This document shows positions 9,536 through 22,845 of a stretch of 64,000 nt of DNA, piece after piece. The DNA comes from Microbacterium sp. NIBRBAC000506063 (GTDB lineage: Bacteria; Actinomycetota; Actinomycetes; Actinomycetales; Microbacteriaceae): NCBI RefSeq assembly GCF_017968845.1, contig NZ_CP072876.1, positions 1,798,001 through 1,862,000 of the forward strand, in the 5' to 3' direction. Positions within the stretch are counted from its first letter, which is position 1; each line of letters starts with the position of its first letter. The translations under genes were made by a program, and so were the position numbers. A model generated the notes under the pieces. That model was given only the letters and a program-made list of their open reading frames with translations. It made no database searches and had not been told where the DNA came from.

Positions 9536-10135
9536 GCGAGGACGGCACCGACGGCCCGCTGCGCCGCGACCTCCGGGCCGCGGAGGGCTCGCGCGCCGAG
9601 GAGGCGCCGTCCACGGAGACCCCGCCGCCGCTGGCGGGTGCGGCTCCGCGGCCCGGCCCGCGGTGCCGCCGCCGAGCTCCGTCGCACAACAGGCCCCGAC
9701 CTCGCCGCTTCTCGGCGACCTCGGCGCCGACATCGAGCATCCCGAGGCGAGCGCGCGCATTCCGGGCGACACCCGCCGTCCGCTCACCCGGTTCCCGACC
9801 GACCCGATCGGCATCGTGCCGACGTACGAGGTGGGCCCCGAGCTCGGCGCACCGGAGCCCCTGCTCGAATGGGAGCCCGCACCGACCCCGGTCGTCAAGG
9901 GAGCACTGGCGCCCTGGGCGCTGGGCGCGGCGATCCTCGCTCTCGTCGTGTCGTTCTTCGTCGGCTGGGGGTCCCGATCGGCCTGCTCGCGGTCGGCACG
10001 GCGATCGTGGCGCTGCGACGCCCGATCGAGAGCCATGGGATCGCCCGCTGGGCGCTCGTGCTGGGCCTGGTGTCCACCGCGTTCAGCCTCGGCTGGCTCA
10101 TCTGGGCGGCGATGGCGCTGGAGCGGCTGGGCTGA
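9532..10135 (+). CDS. small membrane protein, DUF4190-like (frameshifted)
   Basis: Overlaps the tsaD stop (ATGA) and so probably belongs to the same operon. An acidic, proline-rich cytoplasmic N-terminus of about 120 residues precedes two or three membrane segments ([48 protein letters not shown]), a layout common in DUF4190-type proteins. Frame breaks near 9650 and 9969 lie in C and G runs; the second is repaired by one G to read [13 protein letters not shown]. Function unknown. Confidence 0.6.
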
Positions 10136-11350
10136 TGCGCGACGAGACGGCCGAGCTCAGGGCGCTCCAGGAGCGGGCGTACGCTCCCGGTGGCATGCTG
10201 AACGAGGCCGAGTCTCGGCGACTGCACGAGCTGCAGGAGCGGCGCCGACGCGCGTCGGCATCGGATGCCGAAGAACCACCGAAGGACGCGGCGCCGGATG
10301 CCGTGGGCCCCCGACCGCGGCTTCCGACACCGCGGGTCCCGGTCGGGCTCCTTGTCGCCGGCCGCCTCGCAGACGGCCCCGCCCGTGCCGCTCCGCCGGA
10401 GTCGAACCTCGGAGGCTCCTCCGCCCGGCCCGCCGTCGACGACGCGACCCTCGGATCGGCCGTCCTCGAGCAGCCCGTCCCGGCATCCGACTCTGCGTCC
10501 CTCGCTCGCGGCGCCGGCCGCTGCTCGCCCTCGCGGGAGCGGCGCTCCTTCTCCTGGGTGTCGGTGTCGGCTGGGCGCTGCCGCAGCTGGCCGCGCAGAC
10601 CGGCCCCTCGCTGAGTGTCGAGCAGTTGGAGCGACGCGACGAGCTGACCGAACTCGAGCCGTTCGACGAGGGCACGATGACGCTCGTGAAGCAGGATGAC
10701 GTCGAGGGCGCCCGCGTGTGGCTGGCGACGCGACTGGAAGGAGACATCACCTGCGTCATCATCGACACGGGGACGACCACGGCACCTCCTGCCTGCGGGA
10801 AGAGGCTCTGGAGAACGGTGTGCTGTCTGCGAGCGTGACCATCGAGGGCGACGACACACGATTCGAGTCAATCGAGGCGGCGGTGGTGTTCTCCACGTCC
10901 GGTGAGCCCGTTGCGCAGATCCACCGCTTCAGCCACCAGACCGGCGACTGGCTCTCGCAGTTCCCCGGCGACGTGCGAGTCCAAGCGGAGCAGCTGATCG
11001 AGGACGGCTTCGACATGCACTCCGTGCAGGTGGTCGGCGAGTTCGACGGCGAGCTGGTGTGGACGGCTTGGCGCGACGGCGGGAGGGAACGATGCCTCAT
11101 CGTCGGAGGGCACAACGGCGGAGTCGCCTGCGCGCCGATGGACGAGGCAGATGAATCGGGGCTGCGCTTCGTCACGATCACCGGAGACCGCACGGGTGCA
11201 GAGGCCCATGTGCTGACGCTGCACTACACCATCTGGTTGTGGCCCTACCTCACGATCGAGACCCGGTCGGCGACGGGGATCACGGTCGAGGAACAGAGCG
11301 GGCAGATCATCGACGTCGAGCTCTCCTGCCCGGAGTGCGAGGCCGACTGA
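10135..11350 (+). CDS. membrane-anchored hypothetical protein (frameshifted)
   Basis: Starts on the last base of the previous stop (TGATG). The N-terminus (ETAELRALQERAYAPGGML, then LNEAESRRLHELQERR) is a charged helix, followed by a Pro/Ala/Ser-rich linker and one membrane span (LLALAGAALLLLGVGVGWAL near 10530). An extracytoplasmic domain of about 240 residues follows, ending CPECEAD. At least two frame changes (near 10515 and 10800) are needed; the linker frame was chosen by its G/C-rich third codon positions. I do not recognise the outer domain. The type II single-span topology and the operon position suggest an envelope protein. Confidence 0.5.
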
Positions 11351-11356
11351 GCGCGC

Positions 11357-12618
11357 TCACACCCGGTCGGCGAGGATCGCCAGCCGCTTCTGCCCGACCC
11401 GCGTGAGGAAGAGCGTCGCCGCCTCGTCGCCGCGCAGTGCGAGCTTGCGGCGGAACTGCGCGGGGTCGACGTCCACGCCGCGCTTCTTGATCTCCAGCGT
11501 CCCGATCCCGTGGGTGCGCAGCGCGGCATTGATCGCAGGCACCTTCGCGGGCAGCGTCTCGCGCACGCGGAAGGACTGCACGAAAGGACTCGTGCCCGCG
11601 GCATCCGATGTCAGATACGCGATATGCGGATCGAGCATGCCGGCGTCGAGGCTGCGGGCGACGTCGCCGATGAGGCGGGCACGGATGATCGCCCCATCGG
11701 GCTCGTGCAGGAACTCCCCGAGCTCGCGGCTGGGCTCGTCCTCGGAGTCGGATGCCGCGGTCAGCTCATGCGCCTCGTCGCCGCGCAGCACGAGCGCCGA
11801 GCGCCGGACGCCGTCGCGCGCCAGCACACCCGACCACAGCACGAGCTCGACCACGCTGCCGTCGGCGCTGATCCACTGTGCTTCGGCATCCTCCGGGAGC
11901 GCGTCGCGGTCGTGCGCGGGACCGAGCTTGATCCCGGTGGGGATGCGGCCGGCCAGGTCGAAGGCCCAGTCGAGGGGAGGCGAGTAGTCCTCGGCGCGGA
12001 TGCGGCGGGTCTCGCTGTGCCCGCCCGTGCGGCGGGCGGGGTCGAGCCAGACGGCGTCGGCTCCGCCTGCGGAGTTCTCTGCCGGCCCGTCCGCTGAGTT
12101 CCGGTCGCCCCGCGAGCGCAGCGAGTCGAAACGCCGCGTGCGTGCGATGAAGTCCTCCGCGGTCGCGTGCCGCACCTCGACCCGATCGCCGAAGACGGCG
12201 AGGTTGTAGGCGGCGATCGCCGCGGTCACCTCGTCGGCGTCGACGGCGGTCACCCGCAGGCCCATGGCCGCGAACGCCAGGGCGTCGCCGCCGATCCCGC
12301 AGCCGAGGTCGGCGACATGCGAGAGGCCGACCGCCCGCAGACGCCCGGCGTGATGGGCGCCGACCGTGCGGCGGGTGGCCTGCTCGAGCCCGGCGCGGGT
12401 GAAGAGCATGCGTGCGGCGAACTCGCCGAACTTCGCCTGCCCCCGGTGTCGCAGGTGAGCCTGCCCGACGACGGCCGAGACGAGTGCGGGGGCGTGCCCG
12501 GCGGCGCGCAGACGTGAGACCTCGCGCGCGACGTCCGTTGTCGATGCGATCGGCGGCAGCGCATCCAGCAGCGCCAGACCCTCGGGGTCAGCAGCGCACG
12601 CAGCTCGTCGATCTCCAC
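11357..12618 (-). CDS. class I SAM-dependent methyltransferase with THUMP-like C-terminus (frameshifted)
   Basis: The SAM site is VADLGCGIGGDALAFAAMG followed by VTAVDADEVTAAIA, and AVWLDPARR sits at the usual catalytic-loop position. The C-terminal part (GTLEIKKRGVDVDPAQFRRK) matches the THUMP-like domain found in many actinobacterial methyltransferases of this kind. The GTG at 12618 is set by TAGGCT 6 nt upstream. One break near 12583 in a GGGG (plus-strand) run is repaired to LLTPEGLALLDALPP. A stretch reading FDSLRSRGDRN at about 12111-12132 comes from a dispersed repeat. Substrate not known; RNA is possible by domain analogy. Confidence 0.75.
12111..12132 (-). repeat. dispersed repeat inside methyltransferase gene
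   Basis: On the plus strand CGCGAGCGCAGCGAGTCGAA continues into AC. It resembles the GAGTCGAAAC arm of the elements at 3357-3383 and 29044-29140, but lies in frame in a coding region (FDSLRSR). Confidence 0.45.
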
Positions 12619-12624
12619 CCGCTC

Positions 12625-12630
12625 AGCCTA
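12625..12630 (-). promoter_or_regulatory. -10 hexamer for the methyltransferase gene
   Basis: TAGGCT on the minus strand, 6 nt before the GTG at 12618; leaderless-type start. Confidence 0.55.
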
Positions 12631-12659
12631 CGGCGACGTCGCCGTTCCGTGACGCAGGA

Positions 12660-12686
12660 TTGGCACTCGCGTTGCATGAGTGCCAG
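12660..12686 (+). promoter_or_regulatory. CIRCE-type operator, upstream copy
   Basis: TTGGCACTC, 9-nt spacer, GAGTGCCAG: a nine-plus-nine inverted repeat matching CIRCE, the HrcA binding site. Its spacer holds the -35 region, so repressor binding would block polymerase. Confidence 0.85.
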
Positions 12687-12701
12687 CCGACCGCCTACAC
12701 T
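12672..12701 (+). promoter_or_regulatory. groES promoter
   Basis: -35 TTGCAT (12672-12677), 18-nt spacer, -10 TACACT (12696-12701). The two CIRCE elements bracket it. Confidence 0.6.
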
Positions 12702-12706
12702 GTGAG

Positions 12707-12733
12707 TTAGCACTCTCGGGTTGAGAGTGCGAA
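12707..12733 (+). promoter_or_regulatory. CIRCE operator, downstream copy
   Basis: TTAGCACTC, 9-nt spacer, GAGTGCGAA; close to the consensus TTAGCACTC-N9-GAGTGCTAA. It lies at or just after the transcription start. Confidence 0.9.
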
Positions 12734-12773
12734 CAAGTCTTTCGTGTCAGCGTCAAGAAAGAAGAGGTAGACC

Positions 12774-13070
12774 GTGTCGGTTTCCATCAAGCCGCTCGAG
12801 GACCGTATCGTCATCAAGCAGGTCGAGGCCGAGCAGACCACCGCGAGTGGTCTGGTCATCCCTGACACCGCCAAGGAGAAGCCCCAGGAGGGCGAGGTCG
12901 TGGCCGTGGGCCCCGGTCGCATCGACGACAACGGCAACCGTGTCCCGCTCGACGTCGCCGTGGGCGACCGTGTCCTGTACAGCAAGTACGGCGGCACCGA
13001 GGTCAAGTTCGGCGCGGACGAGTTCCTCGTCCTGTCGGCCCGCGACGTGCTCGCAGTGGTCGTGCGCTGA
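12774..13070 (+). CDS. groES: co-chaperonin GroES
   Basis: Ten-kilodalton lid of the GroEL folding chamber. The intact 98-residue frame has [19 protein letters not shown], the mobile loop [26 protein letters not shown] and [11 protein letters not shown]. It starts at GTG with AGAGG at about 12764-12768. No groEL follows; a strong hairpin ends the unit, so it is transcribed alone under HrcA/CIRCE control, as in actinobacteria that keep groEL elsewhere. Confidence 0.97.
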   Translation: MSVSIKPLEDRIVIKQVEAEQTTASGLVIPDTAKEKPQEGEVVAVGPGRIDDNGNRVPLDVAVGDRVLYSKYGGTEVKFGADEFLVLSARDVLAVVVR

Positions 13071-13102
13071 CCTCTCCACGAGCTCAGGGACTGAAGAGTT
13101 CC

Positions 13103-13140
13103 ACGGAGGGCCCGGATGCTTCGGCATCCGGGCCCTCCGT
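13103..13140 (+). terminator. groES terminator hairpin
   Basis: Perfect 17-bp stem (ACGGAGGGCCCGGATGC and its complement) around a TTCG tetraloop. There is no T-tract, as is usual for actinobacterial terminators. Confidence 0.8.
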
Positions 13141-13189
13141 CGTATCCGGCGTCGGCGTGGAGGGCGGCGCCACCCCTCGGCGCGGCCTC

Positions 13190-13195
13190 TAGGCT
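13190..13195 (+). promoter_or_regulatory. -10 hexamer for rarD
   Basis: TAGGCT, 6 nt before the ATG at 13202; leaderless-type start. Confidence 0.55.
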
Positions 13196-13201
13196 GGCCT
13201 G

Positions 13202-14177
13202 ATGGTGAAGAAGCGGTCGATGTCCGAGGCGACGCTCGGCGGCGTGTACGCGATCGCCGCGTACCTGCTCTGGGGCTTCCTCCCGGCGTACTTCCTGCTC
13301 CTGGCGCCGACCGGTCCGTGGGAGATCGTCGCCTGGCGCGTGGTGTTCTCCCTCGCCGTCTGCGCGGTGCTGCTGACCCTCGCCCGCACGTGGCGCAAGC
13401 TCCTCGCGATCTTCCGACAGCCGCGGCTGCTGGCGTGGACGGCCCTGGCCGGCATCCTCATCTACATCAACTGGCAGGTGTTCCTGATCGGGACGCTCAC
13501 CGAGCGGATCATCGAGACGAGCCTGGGGTACTTCATCAACCCGATCTTCACCGTGCTGCTGGGCGTGCTGATCCTGCGCGAGCGTCTGCGGGTCACGCAG
13601 TGGGTCGCCGTGGGGCTGGCCGCCATCGCGGTCACCGTGATCATCGTCGGCTACGGGGACTTTCCCTGGGTCGCCCTCTGTCTGGCCGGATCGTTCGGTC
13701 TCTACGGTCTCGTCAAGAAGCGGATCGGCCCCTCGGTGGACGCCGTGAGCGGTCTGACGCTGGAGACCGTGTGGCTCACGCCCATAGCGATCATCCAGCT
13801 CGTCATCGTCGGTGCGACCACGGGCATCACCCTGGCACGGCGGGCGCCGGGCATGCGGTGCTGCTCTGCCTCGCCGGCGTCGCCACGGCAGCGCCCCTGC
13901 TGCTGTTCGCCGCCGGGACCAGGCGTGTTCCGCTGAGCCTCATCGGCCTGCTGCAGTTCCTCACGCCCATCATGCAGTTCGTCTTCGGCGCCTGGATCAT
14001 GGGGAGCCCATGCCGCTGGAGCGCTGGATCGGGTTCGGGCTGGTGTGGACGGCGCTCGTGCTGCTCACGGTCGATCTGCTCGCGAACGCCCGGCGCACCC
14101 GGCGTGCGGGCAGGGCCGCGGATGCCGCATCCGACATCGAGAGAGCATGGACCGGAGCGACGTCGTTACCCAAGTGA
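13202..14177 (+). CDS. rarD: RarD-type EamA/DMT transporter (two frameshifts)
   Basis: Inner-membrane protein with about ten predicted helices, of the RarD branch of the drug/metabolite transporter superfamily. GVYAIAAYLLWGFLPAYF and WEIVAWRVVFSL are RarD hallmarks, as are INWQVFLIG, ETSLGYFINPIFTVLLG and LLQFLTPIMQFVFGAWI. Breaks near 13841 (GGG) and 14003 (GGGG) are each mended by one G (LARGGAGHAVLLCLAG; IMGEPMPLERWIGF). Product about 325 residues. Substrate is not established for the family. Confidence 0.88.
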
Positions 14178-14249
14178 GACCTCCCATCGAGCATCGTTAG
14201 CGAACGGCAACCTACGGGAAACAGAGCACGGCTAAGTTGAGTTCTACTG

Positions 14250-14267
14250 ACCGGTTCCCGAACCGGT
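14250..14267 (+). promoter_or_regulatory. inverted repeat in livK leader, candidate operator
   Basis: ACCGGTTC-CC-GAACCGGT, perfect 8-bp arms with a 2-nt spacer, 29 nt upstream of the livK ATG. A possible -10 (TAAGTT, about 14233) lies just before it, so it would sit near the transcription start. Confidence 0.5.
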
Positions 14268-14296
14268 TCTAACGTTCATTCGAAGCAAGGAGCAAC

Positions 14297-15568
14297 ATGA
14301 GCGTCTTCACAAGTACGCGTGCGCGCAAGGTGTTCGGCAGCATCGCCGCAGTCAGCGCCAGCGCGTTGATCCTCGCCGGCTGTGCCGGTGGGGCCGACCC
14401 CGCCGATCCGGTCGACCCCGAGGGCCCGACCGAGCGCGAGCCGCTGAGCCTGTCGATCGGAACGGTGCTTCCGCAGACCGGTGCCCTCGCCTTCCTCGGA
14501 CCGCCCGAGGAGGCCGGTGTCGGCGTGGCCGTGAACGAGGTCAACGCCGCCGATCTCGGTGTCACGATCTCGGTCGAGTGGGGTGACTCCGGCGACACGG
14601 ACAACCGTGCCTTCGACACCACCATCCCGCGTCTGATCAGCGCGGGCGTCTCGGCGATCATCGGTGCCGCGTCGTCCGGTGTGACGGCCCTGTTCCTCGA
14701 TGACGTGGTCGCCTCCGGCGTCCTCACCATCTCGCCCGCCAACACCTCGCCCGCATTCACGACCTGGGACGACAACGGCCTCTACTTCCGCACCGCGCCC
14801 TCGGACGCGCTGCAGGGCGAGGTCCTCGGCAACCTGGTCGCCGAAGACGGTCACGAGACCCTGGGCATCATCTGGCTGAACGACCCCTACGGCTCGGGCC
14901 TGAACGACGCCACGACCGAGAACTTCGAAGCGGCCGGCGGAACCGTCGTCGCCTCGGAGTCCTACAACCAGGGTGACACCAGCTTCGACGCGCAGGTCAG
15001 CACGATCCTCGCGGCCCAGCCCGACGCCATCGCCGTGATCGCGTTCGAGGAGACCTCGACGATCATCCCGGCTTTCGTCGCCAACGGCTTCGACGGCTCG
15101 AACTTCTACCTCGTCGACGGAAACATGTCCCAGTGGGGCGATGACATGCCGGTGAGCATCGAAGGCTCGAAGGGCACCACCCCGATGGGCGCCGACCTCA
15201 CGCAGGACTTCTTCGACAGCCTCGAGGAGAACTGGCAGGAGCGCGAGGGCGTGTCGCTCGACGGCGAGTACAGCTACGCGGCAGAGTCCTACGACGCCGT
15301 CGTGCTGCTGGCCCTGGCCTCGCTGGCGGCCAACTCCACCGACTCGGCGGCCATCGCGGGCAAGCTCCGCGAGGTCTCCGGCGGCGAGGGCGACGGCACC
15401 GCGTGCACCACGTTCGCGGAGTGCGCGCAGATCATCCTCGATGGCGGCACCGCCAACTACGAGGGTCTGACCGGTCCCATCGACTTCGATGAGAACGGCG
15501 ACCCGACCGGTGCCACGATCGGCATCTTCCAGTTCGGTGACGACAACCGTCACACGCGCATCGGCTGA
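14297..15568 (+). CDS. branched-chain amino acid-type ABC substrate-binding lipoprotein
   Basis: Extracytoplasmic receptor of a LivK-like importer. A lipoprotein signal peptide ends in the lipobox ILAGC near residue 29. The mature part is a type I periplasmic-binding (Leu/Ile/Val-binding) fold: LSIGTVLPQTGALAFLGPP, GAASSGVTALFLDDV, ISPANTSPAF, GIIWLNDPYGSG, and YAAESYDAVVLLALA. The frame is intact at 423 residues, with AAGGAG 5 nt before the ATG. It faces the livHMGF genes, which lie convergently downstream; both sets probably form one transporter. The substrate could be a branched-chain amino acid or another small amide. Confidence 0.88.
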   Translation: MSVFTSTRARKVFGSIAAVSASALILAGCAGGADPADPVDPEGPTEREPLSLSIGTVLPQTGALAFLGPPEEAGVGVAVNEVNAADLGVTISVEWGDSGDTDNRAFDTTIPRLISAGVSAIIGAASSGVTALFLDDVVASGVLTISPANTSPAFTTWDDNGLYFRTAPSDALQGEVLGNLVAEDGHETLGIIWLNDPYGSGLNDATTENFEAAGGTVVASESYNQGDTSFDAQVSTILAAQPDAIAVIAFEETSTIIPAFVANGFDGSNFYLVDGNMSQWGDDMPVSIEGSKGTTPMGADLTQDFFDSLEENWQEREGVSLDGEYSYAAESYDAVVLLALASLAANSTDSAAIAGKLREVSGGEGDGTACTTFAECAQIILDGGTANYEGLTGPIDFDENGDPTGATIGIFQFGDDNRHTRIG

Positions 15569-15587
15569 TAGCCCGCGCTGAACAGGC

Positions 15588-15620
15588 AGAGGGCCCCGGA
15601 ACCTTGGTTCCGGGCCCTCT
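15588..15620 (+). terminator. terminator hairpin between livK and livF
   Basis: AGAGGGCCCCGGAACC pairs with GGTTCCGGGCCCTCT with one bulged C, loop TT. It sits between convergent genes and could serve both strands. Confidence 0.75.
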
Positions 15621-15754
15621 CGCTGTGCCTGGGCCACTGCCCTCCGAGCCGGGGCATCATCTTTCGCCGCATCCGGCGGAGAGCGGAAAAGAGAAGCGCC
15701 GCCCGGCATCCAGCCCGGCGGCGCTCTCCCTCGTCTCGGTGAAACGGCTACATG

Positions 15755-16525
15755 TCAGTCCTGCCCGAGGGTTCCCAGGTACAGGCCGATCACCTTCGGG
15801 TCGTTCAGCAGGTCGCGACCGGTTCCCTCGTAGGCGTCGCGGCCCTGGTCGAGGACGTAGCCGCGATCGCAGATCTGCAGGCAGCGACGGGCGTTCTGCT
15901 CGACCATGATCGTCGTCACACCCGCCTTGTTGATGTCGGAGACGCGGATGAACGCGTCGTCCTGACGGACGGGGGAGAGACCGGCGGAGGGCTCGTCCAG
16001 GAGAAGCACCGCGGGGTCCATCATCAGCGCCCGCGACATCGCCACCATCTGGCGCTCACCACCGGAGAGGGACCCCGCGCGCTGCTTCAGCCGCCCACCG
16101 AGCTCGGCGAAGATGCTGGAGACGAACTCGAGACGCTCGGTGAAGACCTTCGGCTTCTGGTAGAGCCCCATCTGCAGGTTCTCCTCGATGGTGAGCGAGG
16201 GGAACACGTTGTTCGTCTGCGGCACGAAGCCCACGCCCCGGGCGACGAGCTTGTCGGCCTTGAGGCCCACGATGCTCTCGCCCTCCAGGGTGATGTCTCC
16301 TCCGCGCACCTGGACCATGCCGAAGATCGCCTTCAGCAGGGTCGACTTCCCCGCGCCGTTCGGGCCGATGATACCGATCAGCTCGCCCTTGCGGGCGACG
16401 AGATTGGCGCTGTTGAGGATGTTCACGCCCGGGAGGTACCCGGCGACGAGATCCTTCGCTTCGACGACGACCTCGCCTTTCGGGGAGGGGCCCGTCACTG
16501 CGGTATCGGATGCGGGGGTGCTCAC
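15755..16525 (-). CDS. livF: branched-chain amino acid-type ABC ATPase, LivF-like
   Basis: Second ATPase of the LivHMGF importer. Walker A is GIIGPNGAGKSTLLKAIFG, followed by Q-loop GFVPQTNNVFPSLTIEENL, signature LSGGERQMVAMSRALM, Walker B AVLLLDEPSAGLSP and switch His/Gln IMVEQNA. The C-terminus EGTGRDLLNDPKVIGLYLG is typical of LivF. The GTG start overlaps the livG stop by four bases. Intact frame, about 256 residues. Confidence 0.9.
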   Translation of the reverse strand: MSTPASDTAVTGPSPKGEVVVEAKDLVAGYLPGVNILNSANLVARKGELIGIIGPNGAGKSTLLKAIFGMVQVRGGDITLEGESIVGLKADKLVARGVGFVPQTNNVFPSLTIEENLQMGLYQKPKVFTERLEFVSSIFAELGGRLKQRAGSLSGGERQMVAMSRALMMDPAVLLLDEPSAGLSPVRQDDAFIRVSDINKAGVTTIMVEQNARRCLQICDRGYVLDQGRDAYEGTGRDLLNDPKVIGLYLGTLGQD

Positions 16526-17492
16526 CGGTTCTCCTCCTCGGCTTCTTCGATCGATGCCTCGACCTCTTCCTTGATCTCTTCGAGGAGCTCGACCGCCTGC
16601 GTGTCGACCTCGCCGGCGACGCGGCCGGTGACGACGCCGAGGTCGACGTCCTGGTGGCTGCCGAGGTAGGCGTCGATGACCGCCTGATCCTGCATGACGG
16701 TCTCCGGCGGCCCTTCGGCCACGATGCGGCCCTCGGCCATCACCACCACCCAGTCGGCGATGTGACGCACCATGTGCATGTCGTGCTCGACGAACAGCAC
16801 GGTCATGCCCTCGTGCTTCAGATCGAGGATGTGGTCCAGGAGCGATTGGGTGAGGGCGGGGTTGACGCCTGCCATCGGCTCGTCGAGCATGACCAGCGTC
16901 GGGTCGCTCATGAGAGCGCGCGCCATCTCCAGGAGCTTCCGCTGCCCGCCCGAGAGGCTGGCGGCGTAGTCCTCGGCCTTGGTGTCGAGCTTGAACCGCT
17001 CCAGCAACTCGCGCGCCTTCACCTCGATCTCGTCGTCCTGCTTGCGCCAGAGCCAGGGGACGACGCTCGCCCACAGGCGCTCGCCCCGCTGCGAGGGTGC
17101 GCCGAGCTTCATGTTCTCGACGACGGTGAGCAGCGACAGGGCCTTGGTCAGCTGGAAGGTGCGGACCTGGCCGCGGCGGGCCACCTTGAAGGAGGGCACG
17201 CCCGAGATCTGCATCCCGTCGAAGCTCCACGTGCCGGAGTTCGGCTTGTCGAAGCCGCAGAGCAGGTTGAACAGCGTGGTCTTGCCAGCGCCGTTGGGGC
17301 CGATCAGCGCGGTGATCGCGTGACGGGGATCTCCAGATGCTCGACGTCCACGGCGGTGAGGCCGCCGAAGCGACGTGTGACGTTGTCGGCCACGAGGATC
17401 GGGTCGACCTTGGCGCAGCCCGGGGCCGCGTCGCCTACATGGAGGCCTGTCGTCTTCGCCCGGGGCTGTGCCGGGCCTGCGTTACTTGACAA
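16522..17492 (-). CDS. livG: branched-chain amino acid-type ABC ATPase, LivG-like (frameshifted)
   Basis: First ATPase of the importer. It has ADNVTRRFGGLTAVDVEHLE, Walker A ALIGPNGAGKTTLFNLLCG, FQLTKALSLLTVVENM, signature LSGGQRKLLEMARALM, Walker B LVMLDEPMAGVNP and FVEHDMHMV. The break near 17324 in CCCC (coding strand) is repaired to EIPRHAITALIGPNG. A C-terminal Glu-rich helix of about 40 residues follows the usual end and is unusual. The TTG start at 17492 overlaps the end of livM; a later GTG start would shorten it by about 30 residues. Confidence 0.86.
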
Positions 17493-18459
17493 AGGTCAGC
17501 TCCTTCTTGTTGCCGAAGATTCCCTGTGGCCGGAAGATCACCAGGAGCATCAGCGCGACGCCGACGAGGATGAAGCGGATGGTGCCCGCCTGGATGCCGG
17601 TGATGGGCAGCCAGCCCGCGTTGGCCATCGCCGGGAGGACGAGGTCGAGGAAGGCCATGATCACCCAGAAGATCAGGGCTCCGACGGCCGGGCCGAAGAC
17701 GGTGGCAGCACCGCCCAGCAGCAGGATCGTCCAGATGAAGAACGTCAGCGGGGGCGTGTACTGCGCGGGGACCACCGACGAGGGCAGGGCGAGCACGACA
17801 CCGCCGAGGGCGCCCATCATGCCGCCGATGATGAGGGCCTGCATCTTGTAGGCGAACACGTTCTTGCCCAGTGAGCGCACGGCATCCTCGTCTTCACGGA
17901 TGCCCTTGAGCACCCGGCCCCAGGGGCTGCGCATGATCGACCAGACGATGAAGATGGCCAGGGCGAGCATGAGGAGTCCGAAGACGCGCACCCACAGCTG
18001 GTTCTCGTTGTACGTCCATGGACCGAAGCCGTAGGTCCCTGGTGGGAAGGGATTCGCGTTGCGGAAGCTCTCGTGGTAGTTGTTCAGGCCGCGCGCCGCG
18101 CCTGTCCACTGGCCGAACAGGTTCGTCGTGAACAGCAGCCGCACGATCTCGGCGGCCGCGATCGTGACGATCGCGAGGTAGTCGGCGCGAAGACGCAGTG
18201 TCGGGATACCGAGGATGATGGCGAAGCCGGTCGCCGCGAGCATGCCGACGAGGATTCCCACCCACCAGGGGAGGCCGAAGCTGAGCACCGAGATCGCATA
18301 GCCGTAGGCGCCGAGGGCCATGAAGCCGGCCATGCCGAAGTTGAGCAGGCCCGCGAAGCCGAAGTGCACGGCGAGGCCTGTGGCCGCGAGGGCGTAGGCG
18401 ATGGTGACCGGGCTGAGGATCCAGCCGGCGGTCGTGGAGAAGATCTGTCCGAAGTCCAT
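17482..18459 (-). CDS. livM: branched-chain amino acid-type ABC permease, LivM-like
   Basis: Inner-membrane permease with about eight to nine helices. Family signatures are HFGFAGLLNFGMAGFMALGAY, TLRLRADYLAIVTIAAAEI, the EAA-like coupling loop WGRVLKGIREDEDAVRSLGKN, and GALIFWVIMAFLDLVLP. It ends IFGNKKELTFVK. Intact frame of 325 residues, 12 nt after livH and overlapping livG by 11 nt. Confidence 0.9.
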   Translation of the reverse strand: MDFGQIFSTTAGWILSPVTIAYALAATGLAVHFGFAGLLNFGMAGFMALGAYGYAISVLSFGLPWWVGILVGMLAATGFAIILGIPTLRLRADYLAIVTIAAAEIVRLLFTTNLFGQWTGAARGLNNYHESFRNANPFPPGTYGFGPWTYNENQLWVRVFGLLMLALAIFIVWSIMRSPWGRVLKGIREDEDAVRSLGKNVFAYKMQALIIGGMMGALGGVVLALPSSVVPAQYTPPLTFFIWTILLLGGAATVFGPAVGALIFWVIMAFLDLVLPAMANAGWLPITGIQAGTIRFILVGVALMLLVIFRPQGIFGNKKELTFVK

Positions 18460-18471
18460 GAGCGCGCCCTC

Positions 18472-22723
<4,252 letters not shown>

Positions 22724-22773
22724 CCCTCCATTCTGCGGCCTGGGCACGGTGTTCTCTCCACAACGCCGGGCAG

Positions 22774-22835
22774 CGTCCATCGCGTCGGGTAGCGACGTCG
22801 GGGAGGGACGTTCCCGACGGCGCCCAACGCTCCGG
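22774..22835. repeat. imperfect direct repeat, copy A
   Basis: CGTCCATCGCGTCGGGTAGC and about 40 following bases resemble 23959-24020, with the AbiEi/DUF559-like gene between the copies. Confidence 0.45.
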
Positions 22836-22845
22836 GCGAAGGAGC

